Shown: piece after piece, positions 16,920-25,448 of the stretch
How the letters are laid out: each line of letters starts with the position of its first letter
Numbering within the stretch: the first letter of the stretch is position 1
Assembly: GCA_963763755.1 (NCBI GenBank)
Contig: CAVXQE010000012.1
Coordinates: 806,001-870,000 of the forward strand
DNA: 64,000 nt
Source: Gaiellasilicea sp963763755
GTDB lineage: Bacteria > Actinomycetota > Thermoleophilia > Gaiellales > Gaiellaceae
Direction of reading: 5' to 3'
Position numbers and translations under genes: made by a program
The notes under the pieces: model-generated
The model's database searches: none
What the model was told of the DNA's origin: nothing
Seen by the model: the letters and a program-made list of their open reading frames with translations, nothing else

Positions 16920-17633
16920 GTGGATCCGTACGAGTGGTCGTGGCACCCGGAGCCGATCACCGTCGTTCTGGCTCTCACGATCGGCTACTGGTGGGCGCTA
17001 CGCCGCTTCCCCGCGCCGCCGCTGGCGGATCGCCTGCTTCGTCGGCGCGATGCTGCTGGTGCTCGGCGTCACGATCACGCCGATCGACACGATCGCGCTG
17101 CACTACCTGCTCTCGGTCCACCTCGTCCAGAACGTCGTCCTCGCGGAATGGGCGCCGCTGCTCTTCGTCCTCTCCATCCCGCCCGCTCTCGCAGCGACTC
17201 GCCCCGCGCGTGCCCGCCGCTGCCTGCACTTGCGCTCTGGGTCGTCAACTACGGCTTCTGGCACATGCCGTGGCTCTACGACACCGCGCTGCGGCACCCG
17301 CACCCTCTCCTGCACCTGGAGCACGCGCTCTACTTCGCGACGGGCGTGCTGCTCTGGTGGCCGGTCGTCCACTCGCGGCTCTCGTCGGGCGCGAAGGCCG
17401 CGTACGTCTTCGCCGCCTTCGCGCTCGCGAGCCCGATCGGGCTCGTGATGGCTCTCGTGCCGGAGCCGCTCTACGACTTCTACGTCCAGGGCCCCGGGCT
17501 CTGGGGCCTCGACCCGCTGACCGACCAGCAGATCGCCGGAGTGACGATGTCTCTGACCGAAACAGTCGTCTTCTTCGCCGTCTTCGCGGTCTACGTCGGT
17601 CGCTTCTTCGCCGAGCAGGACGCCGTGACTTGA
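16920..17633 (+). CDS. CtaG-like cytochrome c oxidase assembly membrane protein (two frame changes)
   Basis: Polytopic protein of the caa3-type CtaG family, thought to help copper insertion or assembly of haem-copper oxidases. The N-terminus WSWHPEPITVVLALTIGYWW, then DTIALHYLLSVHLVQNVVLAEWAPLL in a second frame, then VVNYGFWHMPWLYDTALRHP and HALYFATGVLLWWPVVHS back in the first frame give the family's His-rich helices. Frame changes are near 17030 and 17215. GTG 16920 is the start. No oxidase subunit lies in the window, so its partner is elsewhere. Confidence 0.85.
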   Translation: MDPYEWSWHPEPITVVLALTIGYWWALRRFPAPPLADRLLRRRDAAGARRHDHADRHDRAALPALGPPRPERRPRGMGAAALRPLHPARSRSDSPRACPPLPALALWVVNYGFWHMPWLYDTALRHPHPLLHLEHALYFATGVLLWWPVVHSRLSSGAKAAYVFAAFALASPIGLVMALVPEPLYDFYVQGPGLWGLDPLTDQQIAGVTMSLTETVVFFAVFAVYVGRFFAEQDAVT

Positions 17634-17650
17634 GAACGAATGTCACGAAC

Positions 17651-17858
17651 ATGGACGTGATTCGCCGTCGCCTGCGGTCCCTGTTCGGCTCCAGCTCGGG
17701 CTCCGCGAAGGACCCCGACGACCGCCGGAAGCGACTCCGACCGCCGCTCGGGAGACGAGCGCCGCGAGCGTCTCAGCCTCCCGCCGGTCAGCGAGGAGCG
17801 CCGTTCGGGCAGCGAGCGCCGGTCCGGACAAGATCGCCGCGACAGCGGCTCCGAGTAG
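17651..17858 (+). CDS. Small highly charged protein with RRSG-type repeats (one frame change)
   Basis: Starts at ATG 17651 (MDVIRRRLRSLFGSSSGSA). With one surplus A near 17731 removed, it continues as repeated DRRSG/ERRSG units: DSDRRSGDERRERL and SEERRSGSERRSGQDRR. It ends at TAG 17856-17858, one base before the tRNA-Pro. About 68 residues, nearly all charged or small, hence probably disordered. Similar E/D-RRSG runs occur as linkers or tails of signalling proteins. Function unknown. Without the frame correction the ORF runs antisense through the tRNA, which supports the correction. Confidence 0.5.
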
Positions 17859-17932
17859 TCGGGGCGGCCGGATTCGAACCGGCGACTTCTCGCTCCCAAA
17901 GCGAGCGCGCTACCAGGCTGCGCCACGCCCCG
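17859..17932 (-). tRNA. tRNA-Pro (TGG)
   Basis: Acceptor CGGGGCG/CGCCCCG with discriminator A. The anticodon stem CTCGC/GCGAG encloses the loop TTTGGGA, giving anticodon TGG. T-arm CGGTTCGAATCCG. No encoded CCA. Confidence 0.96.
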
Positions 17933-17979
17933 ATCGCCCCAGTGTAGAGCCGCACTCGCCGCTGGTAGCGTCGCGGCGC

Positions 17980-18929
17980 ATGGCCGACGTCGCCTATATC
18001 CCCGGCGAGCCGGGGCATGAGCGGCGGCCCGCCCTCGGCTACGCGATGGTGATCTCGGCCGCGCTCCTCTTCGCGCTCAACGGCACCGTCTCCAAGGTCG
18101 TGCTCCAGTCGGGGATCTCGCCGCTCGAGCTGACGCAGGTCCGCGCGACCGGCGCGTTCCTCGGCTTTGCGCTCGTGCTCGCGCTGACGCGGCGCCAGAC
18201 GCTGCGGCTCACCCGGCGTGAGCTTCCCTACCTCGTCGTCTTCGGGATCGCCGGTGTCGCCTTCGTGCAGTGGCTCTACTTCGTCGCGATCGAGCAGGCT
18301 GCCGATCGGGATCGCGCTCCTGCTCGAGTTCCTCGGGCCGATTCTGATCGCGATCTGGGCCTGGGGCGTCTTCAAGGAGCCGATCCGCCGCCGGCTCTGG
18401 CTGGCGCTCGTGCTCGCGCTCGTCGGGCTCGCGCTCGTCGTCGAGGTCTGGAGCGGCCTCTCGCTGGACGGGCTCGGCGTGGCCGCGGCGCTCTGCCGCC
18501 GCGGTCGCCTATGCCGTCTACGTGCTGATGGCCGAGCACGCGGTCAGCTGGCGCGATCCCGCGTCGTTGAGCGCGTACGGCTTCCTCTTCGCGGCGCTCT
18601 TCTGGGCCGCGGTCCAGCCGCTCTGGCGCTTCCCGACCGGGCGGCTCGACGACAGCGTCTCGTTGCTCGGACACCTCGAGCGGCACGCGCTGCCGGTCTG
18701 GCTGCTCCTGCTCTACGTCGTCGTCGCCGGAACGATGATCACGTTCCTGCTCGTGGCCGCGGCGCTCCGCCACATCTCCGCGACGAGGGTCGGGATCATC
18801 GCGATGCTCGAGCCGGTCGCCGCGAGCGTCGTCGCCTTCCTCTGGCTCGGCGAGTCGTTCGGCACCGCTCAGCTGATCGGCGGCTCAGTCGTGCTGGCCG
18901 CGATCCTGATCGCCCAGACGTCTCGCTGA
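17980..18929 (+). CDS. EamA/DMT-superfamily transporter (two frame changes)
   Basis: Ten-helix drug/metabolite-type exporter formed of two EamA repeats. The first repeat runs from AMVISAALLFALNGTVSKVV to LVVEVWSGLSLDGLGVAA. The second has AAVAYAVYVLMAEHAVSWRD and ends LEPVAASVVAFLWLGESFG and LIGGSVVLAAILIAQ, the usual EamA signature. Frame changes lie near 18300 and 18495. ATG 17980 starts it. Substrate unknown, often amino acids or nucleosides. Confidence 0.9.
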
Positions 18930-19044
18930 ATTCCCTTACTTGCAGGGGTTTCGGAAATTGCGTAGGGTTACGCCTCGGTCGAGAGAACCAAACCCCCGTT
19001 CCACGACCCGACATCCGCCGCCCTGATGCAGCTCTCCAAGCATA

Positions 19045-19514
19045 TTGGTGTCGCCTGTTGGCGTGACTCTGGCGCTTCTCGCCTTCGCGCTCGCACCAGC
19101 GAGCCACGCCGCCACGACCCAGAGCCAGGCCGAGCAGTCCCTGATCGCCGCCGTGAACGACGTCCGCGCAGCGCACGACCTGCGCCCGCTCCGGGTCGAT
19201 CCGCATCTGGTCGAGGCGGCACGCGCTCACTCGACCACGCTGCTCCGCACCAACGTCTTCGAGCACGGCTCCTTCGCCGAGCGGCTCGCGCTCCACGGCG
19301 CGCCGCGGGCCGGCCTTCGGCGAGAACCTCGCCTGGGGAACCGGTCGCCTGGCGTCCGCTCGCAGCATCGTCAGCGCCTGGATGGCGAGTCCCGGCCACC
19401 GCGCGAACCTGCTCCGCCCCGGCTGGAACCGGATCGGAATCGGCGCCCTCAGCGGCCGCTTCCTCGGCCACGGCGGCGCGATCGTCGTCACCGCGGACTT
19501 CGCCGGGCCGCTAG
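19045..19514 (+). CDS. Secreted CAP-domain protein, second copy (frame changes)
   Basis: A short signal peptide (GVTLALLAFALAPASHA) precedes a CAP domain: LIAAVNDVRAAHDLRPLRVD, EAARAHSTTLLRTNVFEHGS, then FGENLAWGTGR in another frame after about 19315, then SAWMASPGHRANLLRPGWNR and VVTADFAG. A further one-base change near 19508 would let it end at TAG 19512-19514, where such proteins normally stop. The start is uncertain (TTG 19045 or GTG 19048). It is the paralogue of the 13927-14467 protein. Confidence 0.8.
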
Positions 19515-19960
19515 GTCTCTGCCATCAGCGAGCGGAGCTCGGTGAGCTTCTCGCGCCGGAGCTCGTCGCGCTCGCCGCGCTCCAGCCGCTCGAGCAGGGC
19601 TCGCACGAGCGGCGCCAGCTCGACCGGATTGAACGGCTTCGTGATGTAGTCGACGCCGCCGATGTCGAGGCCGCGCGCACGGTCGCGGAACTCGGCGCGG
19701 GCGGTCAGGAAGATGATCGGGATCCCGACGGTCTGCTCGTTCTCGAGCAGCGCTTCGGCCACGCCCCAGCCGTCGAGCCCGGGCATCATCACGTCGAGCA
19801 GGATCACGTCCGGCTGCTCCGCGCTCGCCGTCGCCAGGCCCGAGGGCCCGTCGCCGGCCTCGAGCACCGACATGCCCTCGGCCTCCAGATTGACGCGGCA
19901 GAGCAGCCGAATCGGCGCCTCGTCGTCGATAACCAGTACCCGTGTCATGCCCTGAGTCAC
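19511..19960 (-). CDS. Single-domain response regulator
   Basis: A REC domain of about 120 residues (RVLVIDDEAPIRLL, phospho-acceptor Asp in VILLDVMMPG, Thr in IIFLTARAE, Lys in YITKPF) followed by a 25-residue helix (RGERDELRREKLTELRSLMA) and no output domain. It follows the large histidine kinase by 18 bp on the same strand and is its natural partner. Output must be by protein contact, phosphotransfer or an orphan effector. The start is GTG 19960 or ATG 19948. Confidence 0.92.
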   Translation of the reverse strand: MTQGMTRVLVIDDEAPIRLLCRVNLEAEGMSVLEAGDGPSGLATASAEQPDVILLDVMMPGLDGWGVAEALLENEQTVGIPIIFLTARAEFRDRARGLDIGGVDYITKPFNPVELAPLVRALLERLERGERDELRREKLTELRSLMAET

Positions 19961-19978
19961 GTCCCCTACCCGAATCTG

Positions 19979-22900
19979 TCATGTCTCACTCTCGGCGACG
20001 CGCAGCTCGAGCACGAACGTCGAGCCGCGACCCTCGTCCGAGTCGACCCAGATCCTGCCGCCCATCGCGGTGACGAGACCTTCGGCGAGGAACAGGCCGA
20101 GCCCCGTGGCGCCCGCACCGACGGCTCCTGCCGCCGCATCGCCGCGGTAGAACTTGCGGAAGATCCGCTCCTGCTCCGCGTGCGGGATGCCGACTCCCTC
20201 GTCCTCGACGCTCACCTCGACCGCATCGGCCTTGCGACGCGCGGCGACGGTGACGGTGCCGCCGGCCGGCGAGTACCGGATCGCGTTGTCGAGCAGGTGG
20301 GCGAGGACCTGGCCGAGCTTGTCGCCGTCGGCCTCGGCGGCGAGCGGCTCGTCCTCGAGCGCGACGACGAAGCGATGGGCGTCCTGCCCGTCCTGGCTCT
20401 CGATCGAGCGCACGGCTTCGCTCACGACTGCCGCGACGTCGGTCTCGGCGATCTGCACGGCCATGTCGCCGGTGTCGAGCTGGGCGACCGAGAGCAGGCG
20501 GTCGACGATCGACGGTCAGCCGCTCGGACTCCGACGCGATGTAGCGCAGGAACGTGGCCCGCTCGTCCTCGCCGAAGTGGACGTCCTCGCGGAGCAGCGT
20601 CTCGGCGAAGCCGTAGATCGACGTGAGCGGCGTGCGCAGCTCGTGCGAGACGGTCGAGACGAAGTCCGACTTCATCTGCTCGACGCTCCGCTCGGCGGAG
20701 ATGTCGCGGAACGCGTAGATCCGGCCCGCGACCGCGCCGGCCGGATCGGTCATCACGGCCTCGCTGAGCGAGAGCCACACCTCCTCGCCGCCGCGGCGGA
20801 TCGGTACGAGCCGGCTGCCGCCGACAACGCCCTCCGCGGCCTCGAGCGGCCGTCCGAGCGCCTCCGTCGGCGTCCGCCCGAGTGCGTCGCCCTGCTGAAA
20901 CGCCCGTCACCCGCTCGGCGGCCGGGTTCCAGAGGACGACCTTGCCCTCGCGGTCGACGGCGACGATGCCGTCGGCGACGTTGGCCAGGATCGCCTCGCT
21001 CCGCTGCTGCTCCTGGCTGACGCCCTGATAGAGCTCGGCGTTCATGCGCGCGCTGGTGGCGGTTGCCGCGAGCGCCAGCAGCACCTCTTCCTCCTCCGGC
21101 CGCCAGACCCGCGGCCGCACGGCGTAGACGGCGAGGATGCCCTGCACCGACCCGTCCGGGCCGACCATCGGGACGCCGAGGTACGCCGGCGTAGCCGGCC
21201 GCGAGCATCGCGTCCGCATCTGCCGATCCGAGCGTCGTCCCGGACGTCGGCGATCGCCCGCGTGGAGCGCGTCTGCACGATGTCGCCGACGAGCCAGGCC
21301 GTCGAGGGCGTGCGCGCACCGACCGACTCGAGCTCCCCGTCACCCGAGGCCGCGCGCCCGACCACCTCGTCGCCCTCGAGCAACCGGATCGAGGCGCCTC
21401 CGGCCTCGAGCAAGCTCGACGGCGGAGCCGCACGGCGACGTCGAGCAGGTTGTCCGGGTCGAGCTCGCCGGCGAGCTCGACGCCGGCGCGCGCGAGCCGC
21501 TGCGCGAGCGAGCGGGCACGTCGCTCGCTCTCGTACAGCTCGCTTCGCTCGAGCGCGCCGCGGGCGGCACCCGCGACGTGGCCGGCCAGCTCGAGCTGCT
21601 CGTCGCCGAACACCGTCTCGCCCCGGAAGAAGACGATCACGAGCGCGAGACCGTCACCGGCCGGCTGCGACGAGCGGAATCGCGAGCAGCGAGTCGCACT
21701 CGCCTCCCCGGCGGCTTTCGCGAGCCCGGCGGCGAAGCGGCTGTCATCGCGGAGCCGGCGCGAGGCGAGCACCTTGCCGGCGCGAGCGGGCGCGGTCAGA
21801 GCCGCGGCCTCCGCCCGCAGATAGGTCGGCCAGACCGCGGTCGAGGCTGTGGGCGCCCGCAAGCTCGAGGTCGTCGCCGCTCGAGCGGAGCACGGCGGCG
21901 GACTCGCCGCCGAGCGCCTCCGCCGCAGCCTGCGCGACCGCGTCGAGCGTCGCCTCTGCGGACAACGGCTCGCTCAGCACCGAGGCGATCCGGTAGAAGC
22001 CGCGCTCGACCTGCGTCTGACGCGTGCTCTCCTCGTACGCCTCGGCATTGCGAAGGGCCACCGACGCCAGGCTCGCGAAGCGCCTCGATCAGCCGTAGGT
22101 CGGACTCGTCGAAGCGATCCGGCTCGCGCGAGCAGACTCCGAGGACGCCGAGGGTCTCGCCGAACGAGAGGATCGGCGCGTCCATCACCTCCTCGAAGGC
22201 TGCGTAGTTCGCCGTCGGCGGCGGCTGCTCGGTGGCGGCGATAGTTCCGGCGAAGGACCGGCCTGCCGGTGCGATCGCCTCGCCGACCGTGCCGGCGGCC
22301 GGGATCCGGCGACCGACCTCCGACTCGGGCAGCCCGACGACGGCGCGACACACCAGCTCGTCGTCCGTCGGGCGCGAACGTCCAGCAGTCGGCAGCGTCG
22401 CCGTTCACCAGCGAGCGCATCTCGTCGACGAGCCGGTCGATCACGACGTCGACGCGGAGGTCGCTCGTCAGCGCCTCGCCCGCCTTGAGCAGCGCCTGCT
22501 GCTCGGCGAGCCGGCGGTCGCTCTCGCGGAGCAGCCGGCTCGTGTCGATCGCGATCGCTGCCTCCAGCGCGACCGCCTCGGCGAGCGAGATCTCGGATCG
22601 CGTCCAGCTTCCGGGCTCCGCCCGGTGCAGGCCGAGCACGCCGATCACCCGATCGAACGCGACGATCGGAGTCGCCAGCGACGGCGCGGACGCCGCGATC
22701 GGTCAGCTCGCTGACGTCGCCGAGCGTCGGGTCGTCCAGCTCGGGCGCCTCGAGCACGTCACCGATCGCGACCGTGCGGCGCTCGCGGGCCGCCAGGTTG
22801 ACGACCGGGAGGCGGCTTGCGTCGCCGAGCGGCCGCGAGCCCGGGCGCCGCCCACTCCGCGAGCACCGGCGTCGGCTCGCCGGGCTCGCCGAGGCGGATG

Positions 22901-23897
22901 AAGCAGCGCTCGACGTGCGCCGCCTTCGCCGTCTCCTGGACCGCGACGTTGAGCAGCTCGTCGAGATCGCGACGCGAGCGGACAGCGCGCGAGATCCTCG
23001 CGATCAGCCGTTCCCGCTCGAGTGCGTCTGCGACCGCATCCGCGGAGCGCGTTCGCTCGAGCGCGACACCCGCCTCGGACGCGAGCGTCTCCATCAGCGC
23101 GAGCTCGTCGAGGTCGAAGAGCCGCGGACGGCGGACGGCGGCGAAGACGACACCGATCACGTCGCCGCGAGCCCGCACGGGAACGAAGGCGCAGCTCTTG
23201 ACCTGCGCAATGTCGTTCAACCGCTTGTTCACGATCGGAGAGCTCTCCGCGTCGTAGACCGCGAAGGCGGCACCCTCGCGCACGACGGTGCTGATGCCAG
23301 ACGCCTCCTGGCTCAGCGAGACCGACTGCCCGATCAGCTGCTCGTTGTCCCGGCCGCCGTCCCGCGCGGAGATGAGGCGTGGCTCGCCGCCCGTCGTCTT
23401 CGACGAGCGCGAGGTTCGCGACATCGAGCTCGAAGAGCCCGGTCAGCTCGTCCAGGAGAACCCGCGCGATCCCGGCCGGACTGTCGGCGTCGAGCAGCTG
23501 GTGCGAGAGGCGGCCGACTTCTGCGAGCTCGCGATCCCGGCGCGACATTTCCTGTTCAGACTCGGTCACGGCTCGCGCGCCGGTCACGAGCAGGCCGAGA
23601 TCGCGCCACTTGCGGACGATCGACGACGAGCGGGATGGCCGCGAGCAGGATGCCGACCAGGCCAACCAGCGGATCGCCGGTCGAGCGCCTCTTGCGTGAC
23701 GAGCGTCTCGACGCCCAGGACCGCAAGGGCGAGACCCACGCCGGGAAGACGAGCGCCGTCGCGAACCCGATCTCGTGCGCCTGGCCACGCTCTCGCCACA
23801 GTGCCGGGGCCACCGCCACGCCCACGGCCAGATAGAGCGCCGCGAGAATGAGCAACGGCACCGCATTGAACAGCACCGCCTGGGTCTCTGCGTTCAC
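19979..23897 (-). CDS. Very large multi-GAF sensor histidine kinase (about ten frame changes)
   Basis: About 1300 residues in total. Order: two N-terminal membrane segments (FNAVPLLILAALYLAVGVAV and the next), then about five GAF-type units. These are recognisable at LLDADSPAGIARVLLDELTG, SRAVRSRRDLDELLNVAVQE, ALTSDLRVDVVIDRLVDEMR, IASVLSEPLSAEATLDAVAQ and GELDPDNLLDVAVRL. A PAS domain (ILANVADGIVAVDREGKVVL) follows, then HisKA with phospho-acceptor SHELRTPLTSIYGFAETLL. HATPase_c has DNAIRYSPAGG, VEDEGVGIP and GLGLFLAEGL. Conserved text jumps frame roughly ten times, so no full-length product can be read from this sequence as given. The response regulator follows 18 bp on. Ligands unknown. 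Confidence 0.85.
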
Positions 23898-24030
23898 TGG
23901 GCGACCCCGATGATAGAGCTAGCCACCCCGCTTTGAAAGATGGGCCGTCCGGCCTATTGGAACGCGACTCGAGCGAGGACTAGCGTGGCCTCTACTGGGC
24001 GATGCGATCCGTGCTTGCGCGGAACGCATT

Positions 24031-24080
24031 GGAAATGGGTCCTGTCGCGGCGACCCCCCGACGCGGCAGGACCCGTTTCC
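24031..24080 (+). promoter_or_regulatory. Long stem-loop in the ispH leader
   Basis: Left arm ggaaatgggtcctgtcgcg and right arm cgcggcaggacccgtttcc pair over all 19 positions in RNA, two of them G-U, with a 12-nt C-rich loop. It ends 48 nt before the ispH ATG, in the 230-bp gap after the divergent kinase gene. It could be an attenuator, an mRNA stabiliser or a dispersed palindromic repeat. No T-run follows. The rest of the gap (23898-24128) holds no gene I can support. Confidence 0.55.
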
Positions 24081-24128
24081 GGACACCCGGGTCCCGAGCC
24101 CGAGCGGACGAAGCTACGATCCTCCGCG

Positions 24129-25085
24129 ATGGTCGAACGTGTCCTCCTCGCGTCGCCCCGCGGCTACTGCGCCGGGGTCGAGCGCGCCGTCGAGACGGTC
24201 GAGCTCGCGCTCGAGCACTACGGCCCGCCGGTGTACGTCCGCAAGCAGATCGTCCACAACATCCACGTCGTCCGCGATCTCGAGATGCGCGGCGCGATCT
24301 TCGTCGACTCCGAGGATGAGGCACCCGAGGGCGCGACGATCGTCTACTCGGCACACGGTGTCGCACCGTCCGTGAACGCCGCCTCTGCCGAGCTCGGACA
24401 CAACGTGATCGACGCGACCTGCCCGCTCGTGACCAAGGTGCACGTCCAGGCCCGGCGGTACGCCGCCGACGGCTACACCGTGATCCTGATCGGACACGCA
24501 GGCCACGAGGAGGTCGTCGGGACGATGGGCGAGGCGCCCGAGGCGACGGTGCTCGTGCAGGACGTGGCCGAGGCCGAGGCGCTCGAGCTCCCGCCGGACA
24601 CAAGGGTCGCCTACATCACGCAGACGACGCTGTCGGTCGACGAGACCTTCGACATCATCGGCGTCCTCCGCCGGCGCTTTCCCGCGATCCACGCGCCGAA
24701 GAAGGAGGACATCTGTTACGCGACCTCCAACCGGCAGTGGGCGGTCAAGGAGCTGCTCGCCGAGGTCGACCTGCTGCTCGTGATCGGCTCGCGCAACTCG
24801 TCGAACTCGAACCGCCTGGTCGACGTCGCCCGGGCCGGCGGCGTCGCGTCGCACCTGATCGACGACGAGACCGAGATCGACGAGGCGTGGCTGGACGGCG
24901 TCACGACCGTCGGCGTGACATCGGGCGCGTCCGCGCCGGAGAAGCTCGTCACCCGCGTCTGCGACTGGTTCCGCGCGCACGGCGTCGAGCGAATCGAGCC
25001 GTTCAGGATGGTGAACGAGGACGTCACCTTCCGCCTGCCGGTCGAGCTGCGCCGCGAGCTCACGCTCGCCGAATCGCAGCGCTAG
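24129..25085 (+). CDS. ispH: 4-hydroxy-3-methylbut-2-enyl diphosphate reductase
   Basis: Last enzyme of the MEP isoprenoid pathway, making IPP and DMAPP from HMBPP with a 4Fe-4S cluster. At 318 residues it is normal length. Cluster cysteines are in SPRGYCAGVERAV, DATCPLVTKVH and EDICYATSNRQ. The active-site His/Glu region is VYVRKQIVHNIHVV and LIGHAGHEEVVGTMGE. ATG 24129 is chosen because the conserved MVERVLLASPRG begins there; the longer upstream frame covers the hairpin. Confidence 0.97.
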   Translation: MVERVLLASPRGYCAGVERAVETVELALEHYGPPVYVRKQIVHNIHVVRDLEMRGAIFVDSEDEAPEGATIVYSAHGVAPSVNAASAELGHNVIDATCPLVTKVHVQARRYAADGYTVILIGHAGHEEVVGTMGEAPEATVLVQDVAEAEALELPPDTRVAYITQTTLSVDETFDIIGVLRRRFPAIHAPKKEDICYATSNRQWAVKELLAEVDLLLVIGSRNSSNSNRLVDVARAGGVASHLIDDETEIDEAWLDGVTTVGVTSGASAPEKLVTRVCDWFRAHGVERIEPFRMVNEDVTFRLPVELRRELTLAESQR

Positions 25086-25087
25086 CT

Positions 25088-25387
25088 CTAGGCGCGCAAC
25101 CGGTCGAGCAGGGAGCCGAGACGCTCCCGCACGCCGAGGAACGCGGCGAGCCGCTGCGCTTCATCGTCGTCGATCGAGACCGCAGCCTCCGCGACGCCGC
25201 TCTCGTCCCAGACGCTGAAGCGGACGTGTCCCTCGCTCGTGTAGCGCGAGACCCGGAGCGCCTTGCCACCCTCCGCGCCCGTGCCGGTGAAGAACTCGAC
25301 GAGCTTCGCGCGCTGCGGCGCGGCGCACCAGGGGCAGTACCGGAATGCCGGACCGATCGACCCGCCGCACTGCTTACACGCGTGCAT
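25088..25387 (-). CDS. Small zinc-ribbon protein
   Basis: 99 residues starting ATG 25387 after GGAGG. The N-terminus CKQCGGSIGPAFRYCPWC is a four-Cys zinc ribbon. The rest is a beta-rich stretch (LRVSRYTSEGHVRFSVWDES) and a C-terminal helix. The stop is 2 bp from the convergent ispH stop. Function unknown; it could bind nucleic acid or a protein partner. Confidence 0.65.
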   Translation of the reverse strand: MHACKQCGGSIGPAFRYCPWCAAPQRAKLVEFFTGTGAEGGKALRVSRYTSEGHVRFSVWDESGVAEAAVSIDDDEAQRLAAFLGVRERLGSLLDRLRA

Positions 25388-25448
25388 CGCGCCTCCTCGT
25401 CGAGAGGAGAGCGTAGTACCCCGCTCGACAACAGGCAATCCCCGAGTA

